64,000 nucleotides of DNA from Shewanella eurypsychrophilus (GCF_007004545.3 NZ_CP045503.2:776501-840500), one strand, 5' to 3'; counted from the first letter of the stretch, positions 1 to 13,110 are shown. The notes: generated from the sequence alone by a model not told the origin. Numbers and translations: made by a program.

Positions 1-498
1 CACCGTGGAAAAATAGTGCTAAGCATAGAGAGGTCGAATGTTTGAAAATATTTTAATACTGATGACTTCGTTTTGTCTTATTGCCGACATATGTCTGTCA
101 CTTAGTTAGTTCAGTATCCGTTTTATCGAGTGCTAAATTTATCCTTCAGAGGTTTATCTAACTTAAAATAAGCAGAGATCAATATACTGATTTTACGCGT
201 TTTGTTAGTTAAGATTATGATATTGCTTATATACCTGGTTATGTTCTCTGTTGTTTATTTATTCTTTGATTAAATTCTTTACTAAGAAAAACTTGAATAA
301 CTGAGTCTTTCTACTAAATTCGATAATGACTGGTGTATTCAATATTTGAGTGATCAGCTATCGGTAAAGCTAGATAATTATTTTTTATCACAGGTAAACA
401 TTAGGCAGTTGTTGACCAAACTAACCTCGATAGGTAGAGAAGGTAGGTGTTCAATATAGACACCTATAGTCTCTCCTGTATGTGTTGATTTAAGGGTA
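1..498. other. Gene-free AT-rich stretch
   Basis: I see no convincing gene. One very short reading frame (39-110, plus strand, 23 codons) has a purine-rich stretch before its ATG, but nothing else supports it. The sequence is AT-rich and may carry the promoter of the gene starting at 508. I recognise no repeat or RNA. Confidence 0.5.
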
Positions 499-507
499 TT
501 GGCATAT

Positions 508-945
508 ATGTATAATACGACGAAAACGACGATATGGTACGGCGAATTAAGAACTGCGCAGGGCAATGCGATTGTCATTCATGACAAACAGTTTCCCGAC
601 GCTCAAGCTGGGCGAATCTATCTCTATAATGCCGTTAGAGACTCGATTATCGAATATGCTGAAGAGATAGTGTCTGGCAATTTGCATGATCTCGATAAAG
701 CAAAAATTAAAGCCGCCGAAGATACTTATGGTGCGGCGTGGGACTCGGCTCGTTCGGAGTTTATGGAGAGGCATCAGGGCTGGGTTGATGCGAATGCGAC
801 TAAGCATAAGCCTCTTATTACCAAGGGAAAAGCCAAATCAAAAAAGCGTGATGAGGTCGCAACGACCTCATCAGATAACGAACCTGGTTCTGAGAGTCTG
901 GACAGAGAGTTTGCTAATGGTTGGTCCGGTGGGCTAGAAGAATAG
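508..945 (+). CDS. Hypothetical protein, acidic C-terminus
   Basis: A 145-residue soluble protein with no family I recognise. I place the start at the ATG at 508, because AAGGG at 492-496 is well spaced for it. The TTG at 499 is only a few bases from that ribosome site. The N-terminus (YNTTKTTIWYGELRTAQGN) looks like a beta strand region, the middle is helical and charged, and the last 45 residues are a Lys/Ser-rich then acidic low-complexity tail. No signal peptide or membrane segment is seen. It is transcribed towards galM and ends 54 bases before a strong terminator. Function unknown. Confidence 0.7.
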   Translation: MYNTTKTTIWYGELRTAQGNAIVIHDKQFPDAQAGRIYLYNAVRDSIIEYAEEIVSGNLHDLDKAKIKAAEDTYGAAWDSARSEFMERHQGWVDANATKHKPLITKGKAKSKKRDEVATTSSDNEPGSESLDREFANGWSGGLEE

Positions 946-999
946 TTTTCCCAAGACTTGCCTGTCGAAAGAATTTAATACCAATCGGTATAAGAGCCT

Positions 1000-1030
1000 A
1001 GCGCCTAAAGCCTAGGCGCTTTTCTTTTTC
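1000..1030 (+). terminator. Rho-independent terminator
   Basis: Perfect 8-bp stem AGCGCCTA / TAGGCGCT with loop AAGCC, followed by TTTTCTTTTTC. It ends the plus-strand gene at 508-945, just before the convergent galM. On the minus strand no T-run follows, so it should act one way. Confidence 0.85.
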
Positions 1031-1034
1031 TGTA

Positions 1035-2060
1035 TTAAAACTCATAACGGCTGATATGGTGGTATACCTCGCCTGGTTTGATCCAAGGGTTGGTAGCAAG
1101 AGAGACCTGATTTGCTGCATCAGGTAGTTGCTGAGGCTCAAGACAAATGCCTTGATGCTGCTTGAGAACCTGACCAGCTTTCCCCGGATTTCCCTGTAGA
1201 AAGTTAGCACCGTATACCTGCACGCTAGGTTGATTGGTGTAGAGCGTCATAGTTCGACCTGAAGTAGCAGCGCTTAATGTCCCAAATCGCGTGAGTTCAG
1301 AGCCTGTATTTCCTGTCAGGTAGCAGTGATCAACCCCTGAAGTCGAAGTGAACGCCTTTGCATTTTGCATAATAGAGAAGGACTTACTCTGGCGACAATC
1401 GAAAAGTGTGCCCTTTACATCACAGATCCCCGTTGGAATACCGGTTTCATTTAGCTCAAGCAGTTTGGTGCTGTCTATTTGTAGATGATGTTCACTATTA
1501 CTCTGTGAACCGCTTCCCTCAAGATTGAAGTAGCTGTGTTGAGTCAGGCTAATGGGGCAGGCCTTATTGACGGCTGCAAAGATCTCCATATAGAGGTTAT
1601 TACCGACTAAGCGGTAATCTAACTGGATATTACATTGCCCAGGAAATCCCATATCGCCATCTGGACTGATCAAATTTAGGCGGATACCATCGGGAAGCTG
1701 GCCCATATGCCATTGTTTACGGTTAAAGCCTTCTGTACCGCCATGTAAGCAGTTTCCTGACTGGTTAATATCCAACTGATATGCTTGACCTTCGAAGCTC
1801 ATTTTTCCATTCGCAACACGATTAGCATACCTTCCAGCAATCGCGCCTAGGTGAGCATCTTGTTTCAAATAGTCTTCAACCGAGTCACATCCCAGTACAA
1901 TATTACTGCGATCTTCATGACGATCCGGCGTCCACAATGAGCGAATTATTCCCCCTAAGCTCAATACTTCGGCAGCGATCACGCCATTATCAATGATGAC
2001 ACGTTCAATCTGACCACCGCGAGGATCGATCCAGGGGGATAACGGGCGAAAACGTACCAT
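1035..2060 (-). CDS. galM: Aldose 1-epimerase (galactose mutarotase)
   Basis: Interconverts the alpha and beta anomers of galactose so that galactokinase can use it. The 341-residue protein has the family's features in order: an N-terminal beta-sandwich start, a GRYANRVANG segment near residue 77, the conserved TQHSYFNLEG segment near 172 with the catalytic His, and CLEPQQLPDAAN near 308 with the catalytic Glu. Length is normal. The start ATG has AAGGA six bases upstream. It is the last gene of a minus-strand block with galK, a sugar symporter and beta-galactosidase. A CTAG-rich repeat separates it from galK, so it may be partly uncoupled from that transcript. Confidence 0.93.
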   Translation of the reverse strand: MVRFRPLSPWIDPRGGQIERVIIDNGVIAAEVLSLGGIIRSLWTPDRHEDRSNIVLGCDSVEDYLKQDAHLGAIAGRYANRVANGKMSFEGQAYQLDINQSGNCLHGGTEGFNRKQWHMGQLPDGIRLNLISPDGDMGFPGQCNIQLDYRLVGNNLYMEIFAAVNKACPISLTQHSYFNLEGSGSQSNSEHHLQIDSTKLLELNETGIPTGICDVKGTLFDCRQSKSFSIMQNAKAFTSTSGVDHCYLTGNTGSELTRFGTLSAATSGRTMTLYTNQPSVQVYGANFLQGNPGKAGQVLKQHQGICLEPQQLPDAANQVSLATNPWIKPGEVYHHISRYEF

Positions 2061-2099
2061 GGGATATCCTTAAATTGAATTATGGTCAAGGCTCTGGTT

Positions 2100-2140
2100 C
2101 TTAGAAGCTAGAACTTAGTTGCTAGAACCTAGTTTTTTTT
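2100..2140. repeat. CTAG-rich intergenic repeat, copy 1
   Basis: Several degenerate copies of a CTAGAACCTAG-like unit lie side by side between galK and galM and end in a run of eight T. CTAG is usually rare in enterobacteria and their relatives. Related arrays occur at 11151, 14310 and 17631. Confidence 0.65.
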
Positions 2141-3305
2141 AATAAACCTCTTCATCGACACGAGCCGCGCCAGCACTGGCTGAACAAAGGTATACTGTCG
2201 CTTCAATTCCTGTCTTTTCTGAATATTGGCTTTCTATCGCTTCGACCACAGCATCGGTGAGTTCATGATCAACTAATGCAACCACACAACCGCCAAAGCC
2301 GCCACCTGTCATTCTGACCCCACCGCGATCGCCGATCACCTCTGAGATAAGTTCGACTAAGGTATCGATTTCCGGCACGGTTATCTCAAAGTCATCTCGC
2401 ATCGAGGCATGAGATTGCGCCATTAACTTGCTGAGTTTAGCAATGTTGCCAGCTTCTAGTGCGTGACTGGCATTCTGGGTGCGGCGGTTCTCGGTTAATA
2501 CATGGCGGGCTCGTCGATAGCTGACATCGGATAGTGCTAGCTTGGCAGACTCAAGCTGAGCGAGATCTACATGCCTTAAGCTCTCTACACCGAAGTGATC
2601 AGCAACTGACTCACATTGCTCGCGTCTTAAGTTGTATTCTGAGTCGACTAGGCCACGCTGAACATTGGAATTGACTATGATGAGACTTAAGCTATCGGGA
2701 ATGTGTACAGGTTGACTATCTAAGTCTTCACAATCGATAAGTAACGCATGGTCTTGTTCGCCAAGAGCACTAATCATCTGATCCATGATGCCACAAGCGC
2801 AACCGACGTACTGGTTTTCGCCCCGCTGAGCCATCTGAGCAACAGCGAGTGGTGACAGTCTTAGCTGACTGCAGTCATTTACAGCGGTACCAAATGCGAT
2901 TTCAAGTGCGGCTGATGAGGAGAGACCTGCGCCTAAAGGCACATTACCAACGATGGATAAATCTAATCCTTTTGCAGGTAGACCAGCCGCTGACATTGCT
3001 GCTGTGAACCCTTTAAGGTAATTGATCCAGCTATCGCTTGGGTTCATTTTACCTTCCAGTCCAAAGCGCCACTCTTTTATTTCACCTGGAAAGGCATCAG
3101 ATACGGCGCGAAAGGTATCATCATCACGGCGTTTTACCGCAATAATTGTATGGAAATTGATGGCAGCTGGTAGTACAAAACCATCATTGTAATCAGTATG
3201 CTCACCGATCAAGTTTACCCGGCCTGGGGCTAGGTAGAGATCGTCGGCAGTAGTGCCAAAGGTTTGCACAAATAATTTGTTCGCGCGCTGTGCGGGATTC
3301 GACAT
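2139..3305 (-). CDS. galK: Galactokinase
   Basis: Phosphorylates galactose to galactose-1-phosphate with ATP, the first step of the Leloir pathway. The 388-residue protein is a GHMP kinase of normal length. It has the galactokinase signature GRVNLIGEHTDYNDG near residue 28, the ATP-binding loop PLGAGLSSSAALEIA near 123, and the C-terminal GGGFGGCVVAL motif near 333. The ATG follows AAGGGA at a slightly long spacing. The gene lies between the sugar symporter (upstream) and galM (downstream). No galT or galE is present in the window, so the rest of the pathway must be elsewhere. Confidence 0.96.
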   Translation of the reverse strand: MSNPAQRANKLFVQTFGTTADDLYLAPGRVNLIGEHTDYNDGFVLPAAINFHTIIAVKRRDDDTFRAVSDAFPGEIKEWRFGLEGKMNPSDSWINYLKGFTAAMSAAGLPAKGLDLSIVGNVPLGAGLSSSAALEIAFGTAVNDCSQLRLSPLAVAQMAQRGENQYVGCACGIMDQMISALGEQDHALLIDCEDLDSQPVHIPDSLSLIIVNSNVQRGLVDSEYNLRREQCESVADHFGVESLRHVDLAQLESAKLALSDVSYRRARHVLTENRRTQNASHALEAGNIAKLSKLMAQSHASMRDDFEITVPEIDTLVELISEVIGDRGGVRMTGGGFGGCVVALVDHELTDAVVEAIESQYSEKTGIEATVYLCSASAGAARVDEEVY

Positions 3306-3590
3306 GCTTTAAAGCTTCCCTTATAAAATGATTGCTCAACCCTGCATAGCAGGGGATGTTAACCAGTACTTGGTGACTGTTTTGTTTTTTGGTTTTTTGA
3401 ATATTTATTACAAATAAGACGAGTTAACTTATTCTGTAATAAAATATTACATAGGTTTTTATATCACGACTGAGCCGAGGCTGTAACTGAGTTTTTCGTC
3501 ATTCTTATGCTAAAAATTCTCATTACTAATATTTATGCTAATTATGAGGTTACTTTTAAGTGTTTATACCTAAAAAGTAGTATGCATAGA

Positions 3591-3625
3591 GTTGTTTTAA
3601 CGACTCTATGAGTCGTTAAAACAAC
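3591..3625 (-). terminator. Perfect 16-bp inverted repeat after the symporter gene
   Basis: GTTGTTTTAACGACTC and its exact complement are separated by only three bases (TAT). It lies 16 bases past the symporter stop codon, in the 336-bp gap before galK. Its own arm supplies a TTTT run on the minus strand, so a terminator or attenuator between symporter and galK is the simplest reading. An operator or RNA-processing site is possible. The rest of the gap (3306-3590) is AT-rich and I see no gene; it could hold a separate galK promoter. Confidence 0.6.
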
Positions 3626-3641
3626 GGCTAAAATATGACTC

Positions 3642-5066
3642 TTAGCTTTCGGCTACTGGTGCTGGCAGCTGAACTTGTTCGCCGAAGACAAACTTGCTTA
3701 ATGCCAGTGTGACTAAGATTGTGGCGAGTAGTGTGATTGCCATCATATGGATGAAGTGCAGCGGGCTCCAAATAAAGGTAAATACCGCATAAACTAAGAC
3801 ACCGAAAACTAAACCGATTTTTATCGCCTTAGCGTTAACATTTTTAAATACTAATGCACAGATAAAGGCGGCTAAAACAGGCATAGAATACAGACCATTT
3901 AACTGCTGTAGTAAAGAGATAATACTCTCTGATTGCGCGAATACAGGCACTAAAGAGACAGATATCATGGTGAAAACCAGCGCGACTCGAGTGCCAATTT
4001 TACGAACATCAGCCTTGGGGTTAAAGTAATTCTGGTGAATATCACAGGTATATAGGGCGGCGGCAGAGTTAAGGCAGGAGTTAAATGAACTCAGCACGGC
4101 ACCGGCTATAACCGCAGCGAAGGCACCAGATAACCAAGACGGTAGAATGTCACCGACTAATCTTCCGTAGGCCACATCGCCCACGTCACCATAGAGTTTA
4201 AAGGCAACGATACCCGGTAGTACCACGATAAAAGGCACGATTAACTTCATCACTACGGCAGCATAGAGGCCTTTTTGTGCCTCTTCTACCGATTTGGCTG
4301 CGAGTGCTCTTTGGGTGATCACCATGTTGGTGCCCCAATAGAAGATCTGAATAAAAATCATACCTGTGAGTAGTGTGTGCCAAGGGATATCTGATTGATC
4401 GTTACCTATGAGTGTAATACGCTCGATAGGGATCCCTGAAAGGTCCCAATTGACGGCATTCATAGCAAGGTAGGAAACAATGATCCCCATGGCTATCAAG
4501 CCAATACCATTTAGCATATCTGAGATAGCGATGGCTCTGAGTCCACCAAAGATGGCATATATAGCGCCCACGACTGCAAAGATGAGTGCCAACATAGTGA
4601 CTGAAATTTGTAGGCCAAACATAGACTTCATAAACAGCGAGCCGGTATAGAGCACGACAGGTAATAATATGAATGCATAGCCCAGCATAAAGAGCACCGA
4701 GACCATGGCACGAATACCTTTATCATTATACTTTCGCTCTAATAGCTCTGTGGTCGTGGTGCAGTTGTATTTGTAGTAGATAGGGATAAGCCACTTAGCC
4801 AAGATTATTAGGCCGATAGCCGCAGCTATTTCCCACCAAGCAACCAGCAGCGCTTGGGCGCCATTCATGCCGACGATCTGCTCGGCACTGATATTAGTCA
4901 TCATCAGCGAGCCCGCTACAACGACCCAACTAAGGCCACCGCCAGCGAGGAAGTAGTCCTTACTGTCGCTAGTATCGCGCTTGATATTGCGACATTTTAG
5001 GTAGGTAATGAGTCCTACCGTTGCCGTTAGGCCAAAAAATATGACCAGTTGAATAATCTGTTCCAT
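3642..5066 (-). CDS. Sodium:solute symporter, probable galactose/glucose transporter
   Basis: A 474-residue inner-membrane protein with about 13-14 hydrophobic helices, matching the SSS family (SglT/PutP fold). Family marks are FLAGGGLSW near residue 40, NISAEQIVGMNG near 59 (close to the Vibrio SglT sequence) and GGLRAIAISDMLNG near 175. Gene order (lacZ, transporter, galK, galM) points to Na+-coupled uptake of galactose released from lactose or galactosides outside the inner membrane. AAAGGGA precedes the ATG. Substrate is inferred from context. Confidence 0.88.
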   Translation of the reverse strand: MEQIIQLVIFFGLTATVGLITYLKCRNIKRDTSDSKDYFLAGGGLSWVVVAGSLMMTNISAEQIVGMNGAQALLVAWWEIAAAIGLIILAKWLIPIYYKYNCTTTTELLERKYNDKGIRAMVSVLFMLGYAFILLPVVLYTGSLFMKSMFGLQISVTMLALIFAVVGAIYAIFGGLRAIAISDMLNGIGLIAMGIIVSYLAMNAVNWDLSGIPIERITLIGNDQSDIPWHTLLTGMIFIQIFYWGTNMVITQRALAAKSVEEAQKGLYAAVVMKLIVPFIVVLPGIVAFKLYGDVGDVAYGRLVGDILPSWLSGAFAAVIAGAVLSSFNSCLNSAAALYTCDIHQNYFNPKADVRKIGTRVALVFTMISVSLVPVFAQSESIISLLQQLNGLYSMPVLAAFICALVFKNVNAKAIKIGLVFGVLVYAVFTFIWSPLHFIHMMAITLLATILVTLALSKFVFGEQVQLPAPVAES

Positions 5067-5127
5067 CTTAGATTCCCTTTCTTATTATTGATTAGTCTAT
5101 TGCCTAACAAAGGCACCTTGACGACAT

Positions 5128-8337
<3,210 letters not shown>

Positions 8338-8368
8338 CTAACTAGCAGTCGTTTCTAAAGATGCAGAG

Positions 8369-9340
8369 CTACTTTCTGCTCCAGACAATCGCCATATGCT
8401 TAAGGTCTGGACTTATAGCCACTCTTGAAGGGCTATGGTGCAACTTGGTGGGTGGTTGTAATGTGCTAATTGACTGCCAAGTCTTTTGTCCTAGTTTGAG
8501 AGTGTTAACGCTTCTTAGCCGATTGGTATCAATATTAAAAATCCAGCCATTGTTGCTCCAGGCATAATCTTCGTTGCCGTTTCCGACACCTATCAAGGGG
8601 ATATGGCTACCAGATAGTGGATCGAAACGTTTAATCACCCGATCGCCATCTTGCTGTTTATGCAGGTAGCTGAATGCTTTCTCTTGGGGGATAACGTGAA
8701 TACTTCGACCTGCATTGGCCACCACAAAGTGCCGCTCATCGGCACCTTGAGTCGAATCACTCGTTGATGAGGCCTCGAAGTAGAGGCTGTAGGCGTAGCG
8801 CGCCCAGAGTAGGGTGCCTAGCTCGGGATGATGTGCATAATACCCAGTCGGGATCATGCTTTTGATGGTGCGGCTTGGTGTTTGTTGGTCGGCTTGCTGC
8901 CACACACTTTGATGAGGCACCCCTTGTTCGATGATATAACGGATCCCAGCGAGTTCATCCTGTTCAGTAATGAACGGTTGAGGCGAGTACTCGCTTTCAT
9001 TGGGGGTGTGGGTAAGCTGCTTGACTCTTGAGTTACTGTTTTTATTTAGCTGATATTGATAGATGTCGTTATGCTCACCACTTCTATCAGATGCAAACAT
9101 GATGTGCTGGCTATCAGAGCTAAAGGCTGGCTGATTATCATAGCCTTCTCGATTGGAAATAGGTGAAGCACTGCCAAGTTGCCACTCAGTTGTTTGGCTG
9201 TCGAATGTCAGTGGATAGAGCCAGATGTCATAGCCTGAGGCATATGCAGGGGCAAAGTTAAAAATAGTGACTAATAGTAAAAGCGCACTAGAGATTAGCT
9301 TGTTGGTGCTTTGAGCGTGTCTGGTCTTTAAAGGGGTCAC
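8369..9340 (-). CDS. Secreted TolB-like beta-propeller (PD40) protein
   Basis: A 323-residue protein with a signal peptide (SSALLLLVTIFNFAPAYAS) and WD40-like PD40 repeats. The clearest are DNQPAFSSDSQHIMFASDRSG near residue 68 and ESEYSPQPF near 116. This fold is shared with the TolB propeller and with dipeptidyl-peptidase and sensor propellers, and usually binds proteins or sugars. It is shorter than a six-blade TolB and has no visible catalytic residues. It is upstream of lacZ on the same strand, so it may be part of the galactoside locus, but its role is not shown by sequence. Confidence 0.7.
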   Translation of the reverse strand: MTPLKTRHAQSTNKLISSALLLLVTIFNFAPAYASGYDIWLYPLTFDSQTTEWQLGSASPISNREGYDNQPAFSSDSQHIMFASDRSGEHNDIYQYQLNKNSNSRVKQLTHTPNESEYSPQPFITEQDELAGIRYIIEQGVPHQSVWQQADQQTPSRTIKSMIPTGYYAHHPELGTLLWARYAYSLYFEASSTSDSTQGADERHFVVANAGRSIHVIPQEKAFSYLHKQQDGDRVIKRFDPLSGSHIPLIGVGNGNEDYAWSNNGWIFNIDTNRLRSVNTLKLGQKTWQSISTLQPPTKLHHSPSRVAISPDLKHMAIVWSRK

Positions 9341-9346
9341 AGCAAA

Positions 9347-9378
9347 GTATTTCCCATCTGATACAGGATGGGAAATAC
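9347..9378 (-). terminator. Perfect 12-bp hairpin
   Basis: GTATTTCCCATC pairs exactly with GATGGGAAATAC across an 8-base loop. It sits 49 bases after the stop of the minus-strand antiporter gene, and a short TTTG follows on that strand. Likely a transcription end; it also lies just before the propeller gene. Confidence 0.6.
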
Positions 9379-9426
9379 AATACTAGATTGTTAGGATAAT
9401 GTATACAATTGGCTTGTGGGCAAATT

Positions 9427-11052
9427 TTATCCCTTGTTTTTCATCTCTTCGGCATTTGAAAGTGCCACATGCGAGTCAGGTAGTAGATCATTGACTACAT
9501 GGTCGACAAAACCCGCTCCCGCCGCTTCATAGAGGTTATAGACACTATGAACACCGGACTGTTTTAAAGCGTCTGCATCTTCAGAAAATTGAACTATTGC
9601 GCTTATTTTTCCGCTGTAATTTAGTCGCTGTAGCTGCTCAACAGCGAATAGGTTACCTATGTGATGCGGCATCGCTAATAGTACTAACTCCAGGTTAGGC
9701 GCATGTTCCAGCTTCTCCCAAAAATCGGTATCTGAAGCATCCCCCTGAACCACATTACGGTCATGCTCTTTGTGGTAGTCGACCAGCTCTTGTTTATGTT
9801 CAATACCTAAAATCTCACCATCGAATTTGGCACTAAGCTCATCGTATGCACCGCTACCGATCCGGCCCATACCTAAGATGAGGAAGCGTGGATTTCCAAC
9901 GGGAATTTGTCGATCCTCAGGGTGTAGTGGATGTTTCTCTAGTTTCTGTAATCGGCCTTGGTATTTCTGATACAGGCGGCTGGAGACCGCATTTAATGGG
10001 GCTGCAAGCAGGAAGCTAATACTCAGGGCTACGGCTAAGATCACTAACCATTGGGACGGTAACCAACCTTTGGTGGTTGCCACTGCAGCCACAATAAGAC
10101 CAAATTCGCTGTAGTTACCTAAGTTAAATGAGGTCATCAATGAGGTTCGCGATCTGAGCTTAAAGTGTGTGAGTAAATATAAGAACAGCAATATTTTTAT
10201 CGGTATGACTAAGACCAACAAGGTCGCAAGACCTATGTCTGAAAAGCTTGGTAATCCATTAAGGCCAACGGTGAGGAAAAAGGCAACGAGGAAAAGCTCT
10301 TTAAAGTAAAACAGTGATTTAGCCAGCTCTGATGACTTAGGGTGGCCAGCTAACAAGATCCCGATAATCAAGGCGCCTAAATCAGGTTTCAGTCCAACGG
10401 CTTCAAATAACCAGCCTCCGAGTACGAGTGCCATGACTAAGCCAAATAGTACCAGCAACTCGCCATGACCTACGCGATCGAAGGCCTTATAGATAAGTGG
10501 CTTAGCGAAGGGCAGCAGGAGTAAACCAAAGGCCCATACCGAAGGCATGTCTCCCTTAGAGATAGTAAGGAATGCGACAGCAAAAATATCCTGCATGATG
10601 AGGATACCTATGGCAACCCGGCCATAGAGAGACTGCATATCACCTTTATCTTCCAGCACTTTTACTGCGAAAATAGTACTTGAAAAGCTTAAGGCAAAGG
10701 CCAGTAAGGCAAGCTGATTAAAGTCTAATCCTGTGAGTTGATCTAGCCCTATCATTCCCAATAATTTGAGTAATGGGATAAAAAATAGCATCGAGCCCAT
10801 TAAATGTAGACTCGAACCAGCCCATACCTCAACTTTGAACAGACTTCTGATATCTAACTTAAGGCCTATGGCAAACAGGAGTAAGGTTACACCTAGCTCA
10901 GCGAGCTGTTCCAGTAAAGGTAGGCTAGATTCTTCTATGCCAAATAGAAATAACACGAAGCCTGCGACGAGATAGCCAATGAGTGGGGGGAGTCCGATAC
11001 GACTGACGAGCATGCCACATGCCAGAGTGATAATGAGTATGGCGGGTTCCAT
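9427..11052 (-). CDS. CPA2 cation:proton antiporter with TrkA-N domain (KefB/YbaL type)
   Basis: A 541-residue inner-membrane antiporter. The first 380 residues carry about 12 hydrophobic helices with the family's opening GLPPLIGYLVAGFVLF and ELGVTLLLFAIGLKLD. Then a cytosolic NAD-binding RCK/TrkA-N domain begins at RFLILGMGRIGSGAYDEL (near 388). Members exchange K+ or Na+ for H+, often gated by nucleotide or glutathione adducts. There is no C-terminal TrkA-C domain. CAGGAG precedes the ATG. It stands as a single gene between dsbD and a terminator. Confidence 0.88.
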   Translation of the reverse strand: MEPAILIITLACGMLVSRIGLPPLIGYLVAGFVLFLFGIEESSLPLLEQLAELGVTLLLFAIGLKLDIRSLFKVEVWAGSSLHLMGSMLFFIPLLKLLGMIGLDQLTGLDFNQLALLAFALSFSSTIFAVKVLEDKGDMQSLYGRVAIGILIMQDIFAVAFLTISKGDMPSVWAFGLLLLPFAKPLIYKAFDRVGHGELLVLFGLVMALVLGGWLFEAVGLKPDLGALIIGILLAGHPKSSELAKSLFYFKELFLVAFFLTVGLNGLPSFSDIGLATLLVLVIPIKILLFLYLLTHFKLRSRTSLMTSFNLGNYSEFGLIVAAVATTKGWLPSQWLVILAVALSISFLLAAPLNAVSSRLYQKYQGRLQKLEKHPLHPEDRQIPVGNPRFLILGMGRIGSGAYDELSAKFDGEILGIEHKQELVDYHKEHDRNVVQGDASDTDFWEKLEHAPNLELVLLAMPHHIGNLFAVEQLQRLNYSGKISAIVQFSEDADALKQSGVHSVYNLYEAAGAGFVDHVVNDLLPDSHVALSNAEEMKNKG

Positions 11053-11150
11053 GATGCTCCTGTTTAAATAATTTTAATTATGTAGGGTAAATACCTCTTA
11101 TTGTATAAGAATTTGATGAAGTTTAAATGAATATTATGCCAAAGAAGGTT

Positions 11151-11182
11151 CCAGGTACTAGATCCTAGGACCTAGAACCTGG
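11151..11182. repeat. CTAG-rich palindrome, copy 2
   Basis: An almost perfect palindrome from CCAGGT to ACCTGG with CTAG at three places inside. It lies just after the dsbD stop codon and before the antiporter gene start region. It could fold as a terminator hairpin on either strand. Same family as 2100, 14310 and 17631. Confidence 0.7.
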
Positions 11183-11190
11183 GTTCTGTA

Positions 11191-13035
11191 TTACTGGCTA
11201 AGAAGTATATCTAAGTGTTTCGAAAAATCAGCAGGCTTCATAAAGCCCGTGACTCTTAAATCATCTCGGCTATTTCCATCGGCATCAAACATCAACAGGG
11301 TAGGTAAACCCAGTACGTCATAGTGTTCCAGCAATTCAATATCAATGGCATCATTTTTGGTGACATCAGCCTGAAGGAAAACAATATTTGCGAGGCGTGC
11401 CTGTACTTGAGGATCTTTAAAGGTGATGGCTTCAAACTCCTTACAAGCGACGCACCAATCTGCGTACAGATCTAGCATAACCGGTTTGCCTTGAGCCGAA
11501 GCAGCTTCAACTTCAGCATTTAAGTCTTCAAGAGACTTAATGCGCTTATGATTAACCAGATGTTCAGTGTTGCTGTTATTGGCTTGTGGTTGGAGGCCTA
11601 ACTGACTCATTACCGCTTGGAAGCCGTAAGAGAAGCTAGCAAGCAATAACAGAGTCAGTAACACAGAGCGAGTCGTTTGTTTCCAGTTAAACTCGGTGAG
11701 TTTGTTTTGATGGATTAAATACCCGATTAAGGTTATGCCCCAAATTGACCAAAGAAGGTCTGATACCAGACCAGGCCAAATACGACCAATCATGACGACT
11801 GAAACGGCAATCAGTAGGAAACCAAATATGGTCTTAATAACATCCATCCAGCTACCCGCTCTTGGCAGTAACTTGCCACCAGAAGTACCAATTATCAGTA
11901 GGGGTAAACCCATACCCATACTAAGTACATATAGCGCAAGGAAGCCTTGTAATAAGTCGCCAGTCTGTGCCACATAGATAAGCGCGCCAGATAGCGGAGC
12001 TGTAGTACAAGGTGAAGCGACTAACCCCGAGATGATACCCATGACAAACACGCCAATGACGTTACCGCCTCTTTGGTTATTTGAGAAGGTATTCATCTTT
12101 TCCTGCCATTTGTTAGGCAGTTTGAGCTCATATAGACCGAACATGGACAGGCTGAGTACAAAGAAAAGAATAGCCAGCACTATGAGTACGGCTGGGTGTT
12201 GCAAAGCAGCCTGATATTTCATTCCAGCAGAAGCGACAACCAAGCCCACTAAGGAATAAGTAATGGCCATACCTTGGACGTAAACCATAGATAAGCTGAA
12301 TGCTTTAGCGGTAGATAGCTTCTTGCCTTGGCCGACGATAATCCCAGATAGGATAGGGTACATAGGGAAGACGCAAGGTGTGAGTGCTAAGCCTATGCCC
12401 AAACCGAAGAAGATGACTAAGGTCCAGATCAGGCTGTCGCCTGAAAGCATCTGACTCAGAGTATCTTGTTGAGTGATAGGCGCTTGAGTCGTTGCTGTAT
12501 CAAGGTTTACTTTAGCACCAGCAAGCTTTTCGCCAGTGGGAAGTTCGTCGGTGAGCAAGCCATCATTGGCTGCGACCACATTCAGTAAAGCCGTTTTTTT
12601 GGTTGGAGGGAAACAGAGTTTACCTTCGGCGCAGCCCATAAAAGTCACATTAACAGAACCGCCTTCGATAGCCTCTCTGATTGCGATAGGGATCTCTACA
12701 AAAGAGTAATAGACCTCTTGTTCGCCAAAGTATTCATCGTGGTGATCTTTTCCTTGTGGAATAGACATCTCACCTAAGGTTGCACCATCGGCTTCAAACT
12801 TGAGTTTGTCACGGTACATGTAATAGCCGTCGGCAATAACCCAGCTAATTGTGAGGCGATCATCTTCTTGTTTGAAATCGAAAACGAAAGCTTCATTCAC
12901 TGGCATCAGCTTAGGTTCATCTTTCAGAAAATCGAATTTATTACTGCTAAAAATGCCTTCACTGTGTGCTAACGGTGTTAACAGCAGTAAAGAGGTAAAC
13001 ACTAATGACATTGCGATAGTGACTAATTTTTTCAT
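11191..13035 (-). CDS. dsbD: Thiol:disulfide interchange protein DsbD
   Basis: Passes electrons from cytoplasmic thioredoxin across the inner membrane to periplasmic reductases. All three DsbD domains are visible in 614 residues: a signal peptide and N-terminal periplasmic domain with the redox pair in CAEGKLC near 135, a central eight-helix domain starting at ALTPCVFPMYPILSG near 217 and with a second Cys in SPCTTAPLSG, and a C-terminal thioredoxin domain with DWCVACKEFE near 527. Length is normal. cutA lies upstream on the same strand, the usual cutA-dsbD pairing. Confidence 0.95.
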   Translation of the reverse strand: MKKLVTIAMSLVFTSLLLLTPLAHSEGIFSSNKFDFLKDEPKLMPVNEAFVFDFKQEDDRLTISWVIADGYYMYRDKLKFEADGATLGEMSIPQGKDHHDEYFGEQEVYYSFVEIPIAIREAIEGGSVNVTFMGCAEGKLCFPPTKKTALLNVVAANDGLLTDELPTGEKLAGAKVNLDTATTQAPITQQDTLSQMLSGDSLIWTLVIFFGLGIGLALTPCVFPMYPILSGIIVGQGKKLSTAKAFSLSMVYVQGMAITYSLVGLVVASAGMKYQAALQHPAVLIVLAILFFVLSLSMFGLYELKLPNKWQEKMNTFSNNQRGGNVIGVFVMGIISGLVASPCTTAPLSGALIYVAQTGDLLQGFLALYVLSMGMGLPLLIIGTSGGKLLPRAGSWMDVIKTIFGFLLIAVSVVMIGRIWPGLVSDLLWSIWGITLIGYLIHQNKLTEFNWKQTTRSVLLTLLLLASFSYGFQAVMSQLGLQPQANNSNTEHLVNHKRIKSLEDLNAEVEAASAQGKPVMLDLYADWCVACKEFEAITFKDPQVQARLANIVFLQADVTKNDAIDIELLEHYDVLGLPTLLMFDADGNSRDDLRVTGFMKPADFSKHLDILLSQ

Positions 13036-13110
13036 GATTTCTTGGTTTCTTCTTTCCGTTTAATTCACAGAGTAAATCGATATAACTGGTTGTTTTTTTA
13101 TTCTTGGTAA

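Noticed and set aside
39..110. 23-codon ORF with a purine-rich stretch before ATG
   Set aside because: Too short, hydrophobic without clear pattern, and nothing in context supports it.
378..578. 66-codon minus-strand ORF
   Set aside because: Overlaps the better-supported gene at 508 and has no ribosome site or family likeness.
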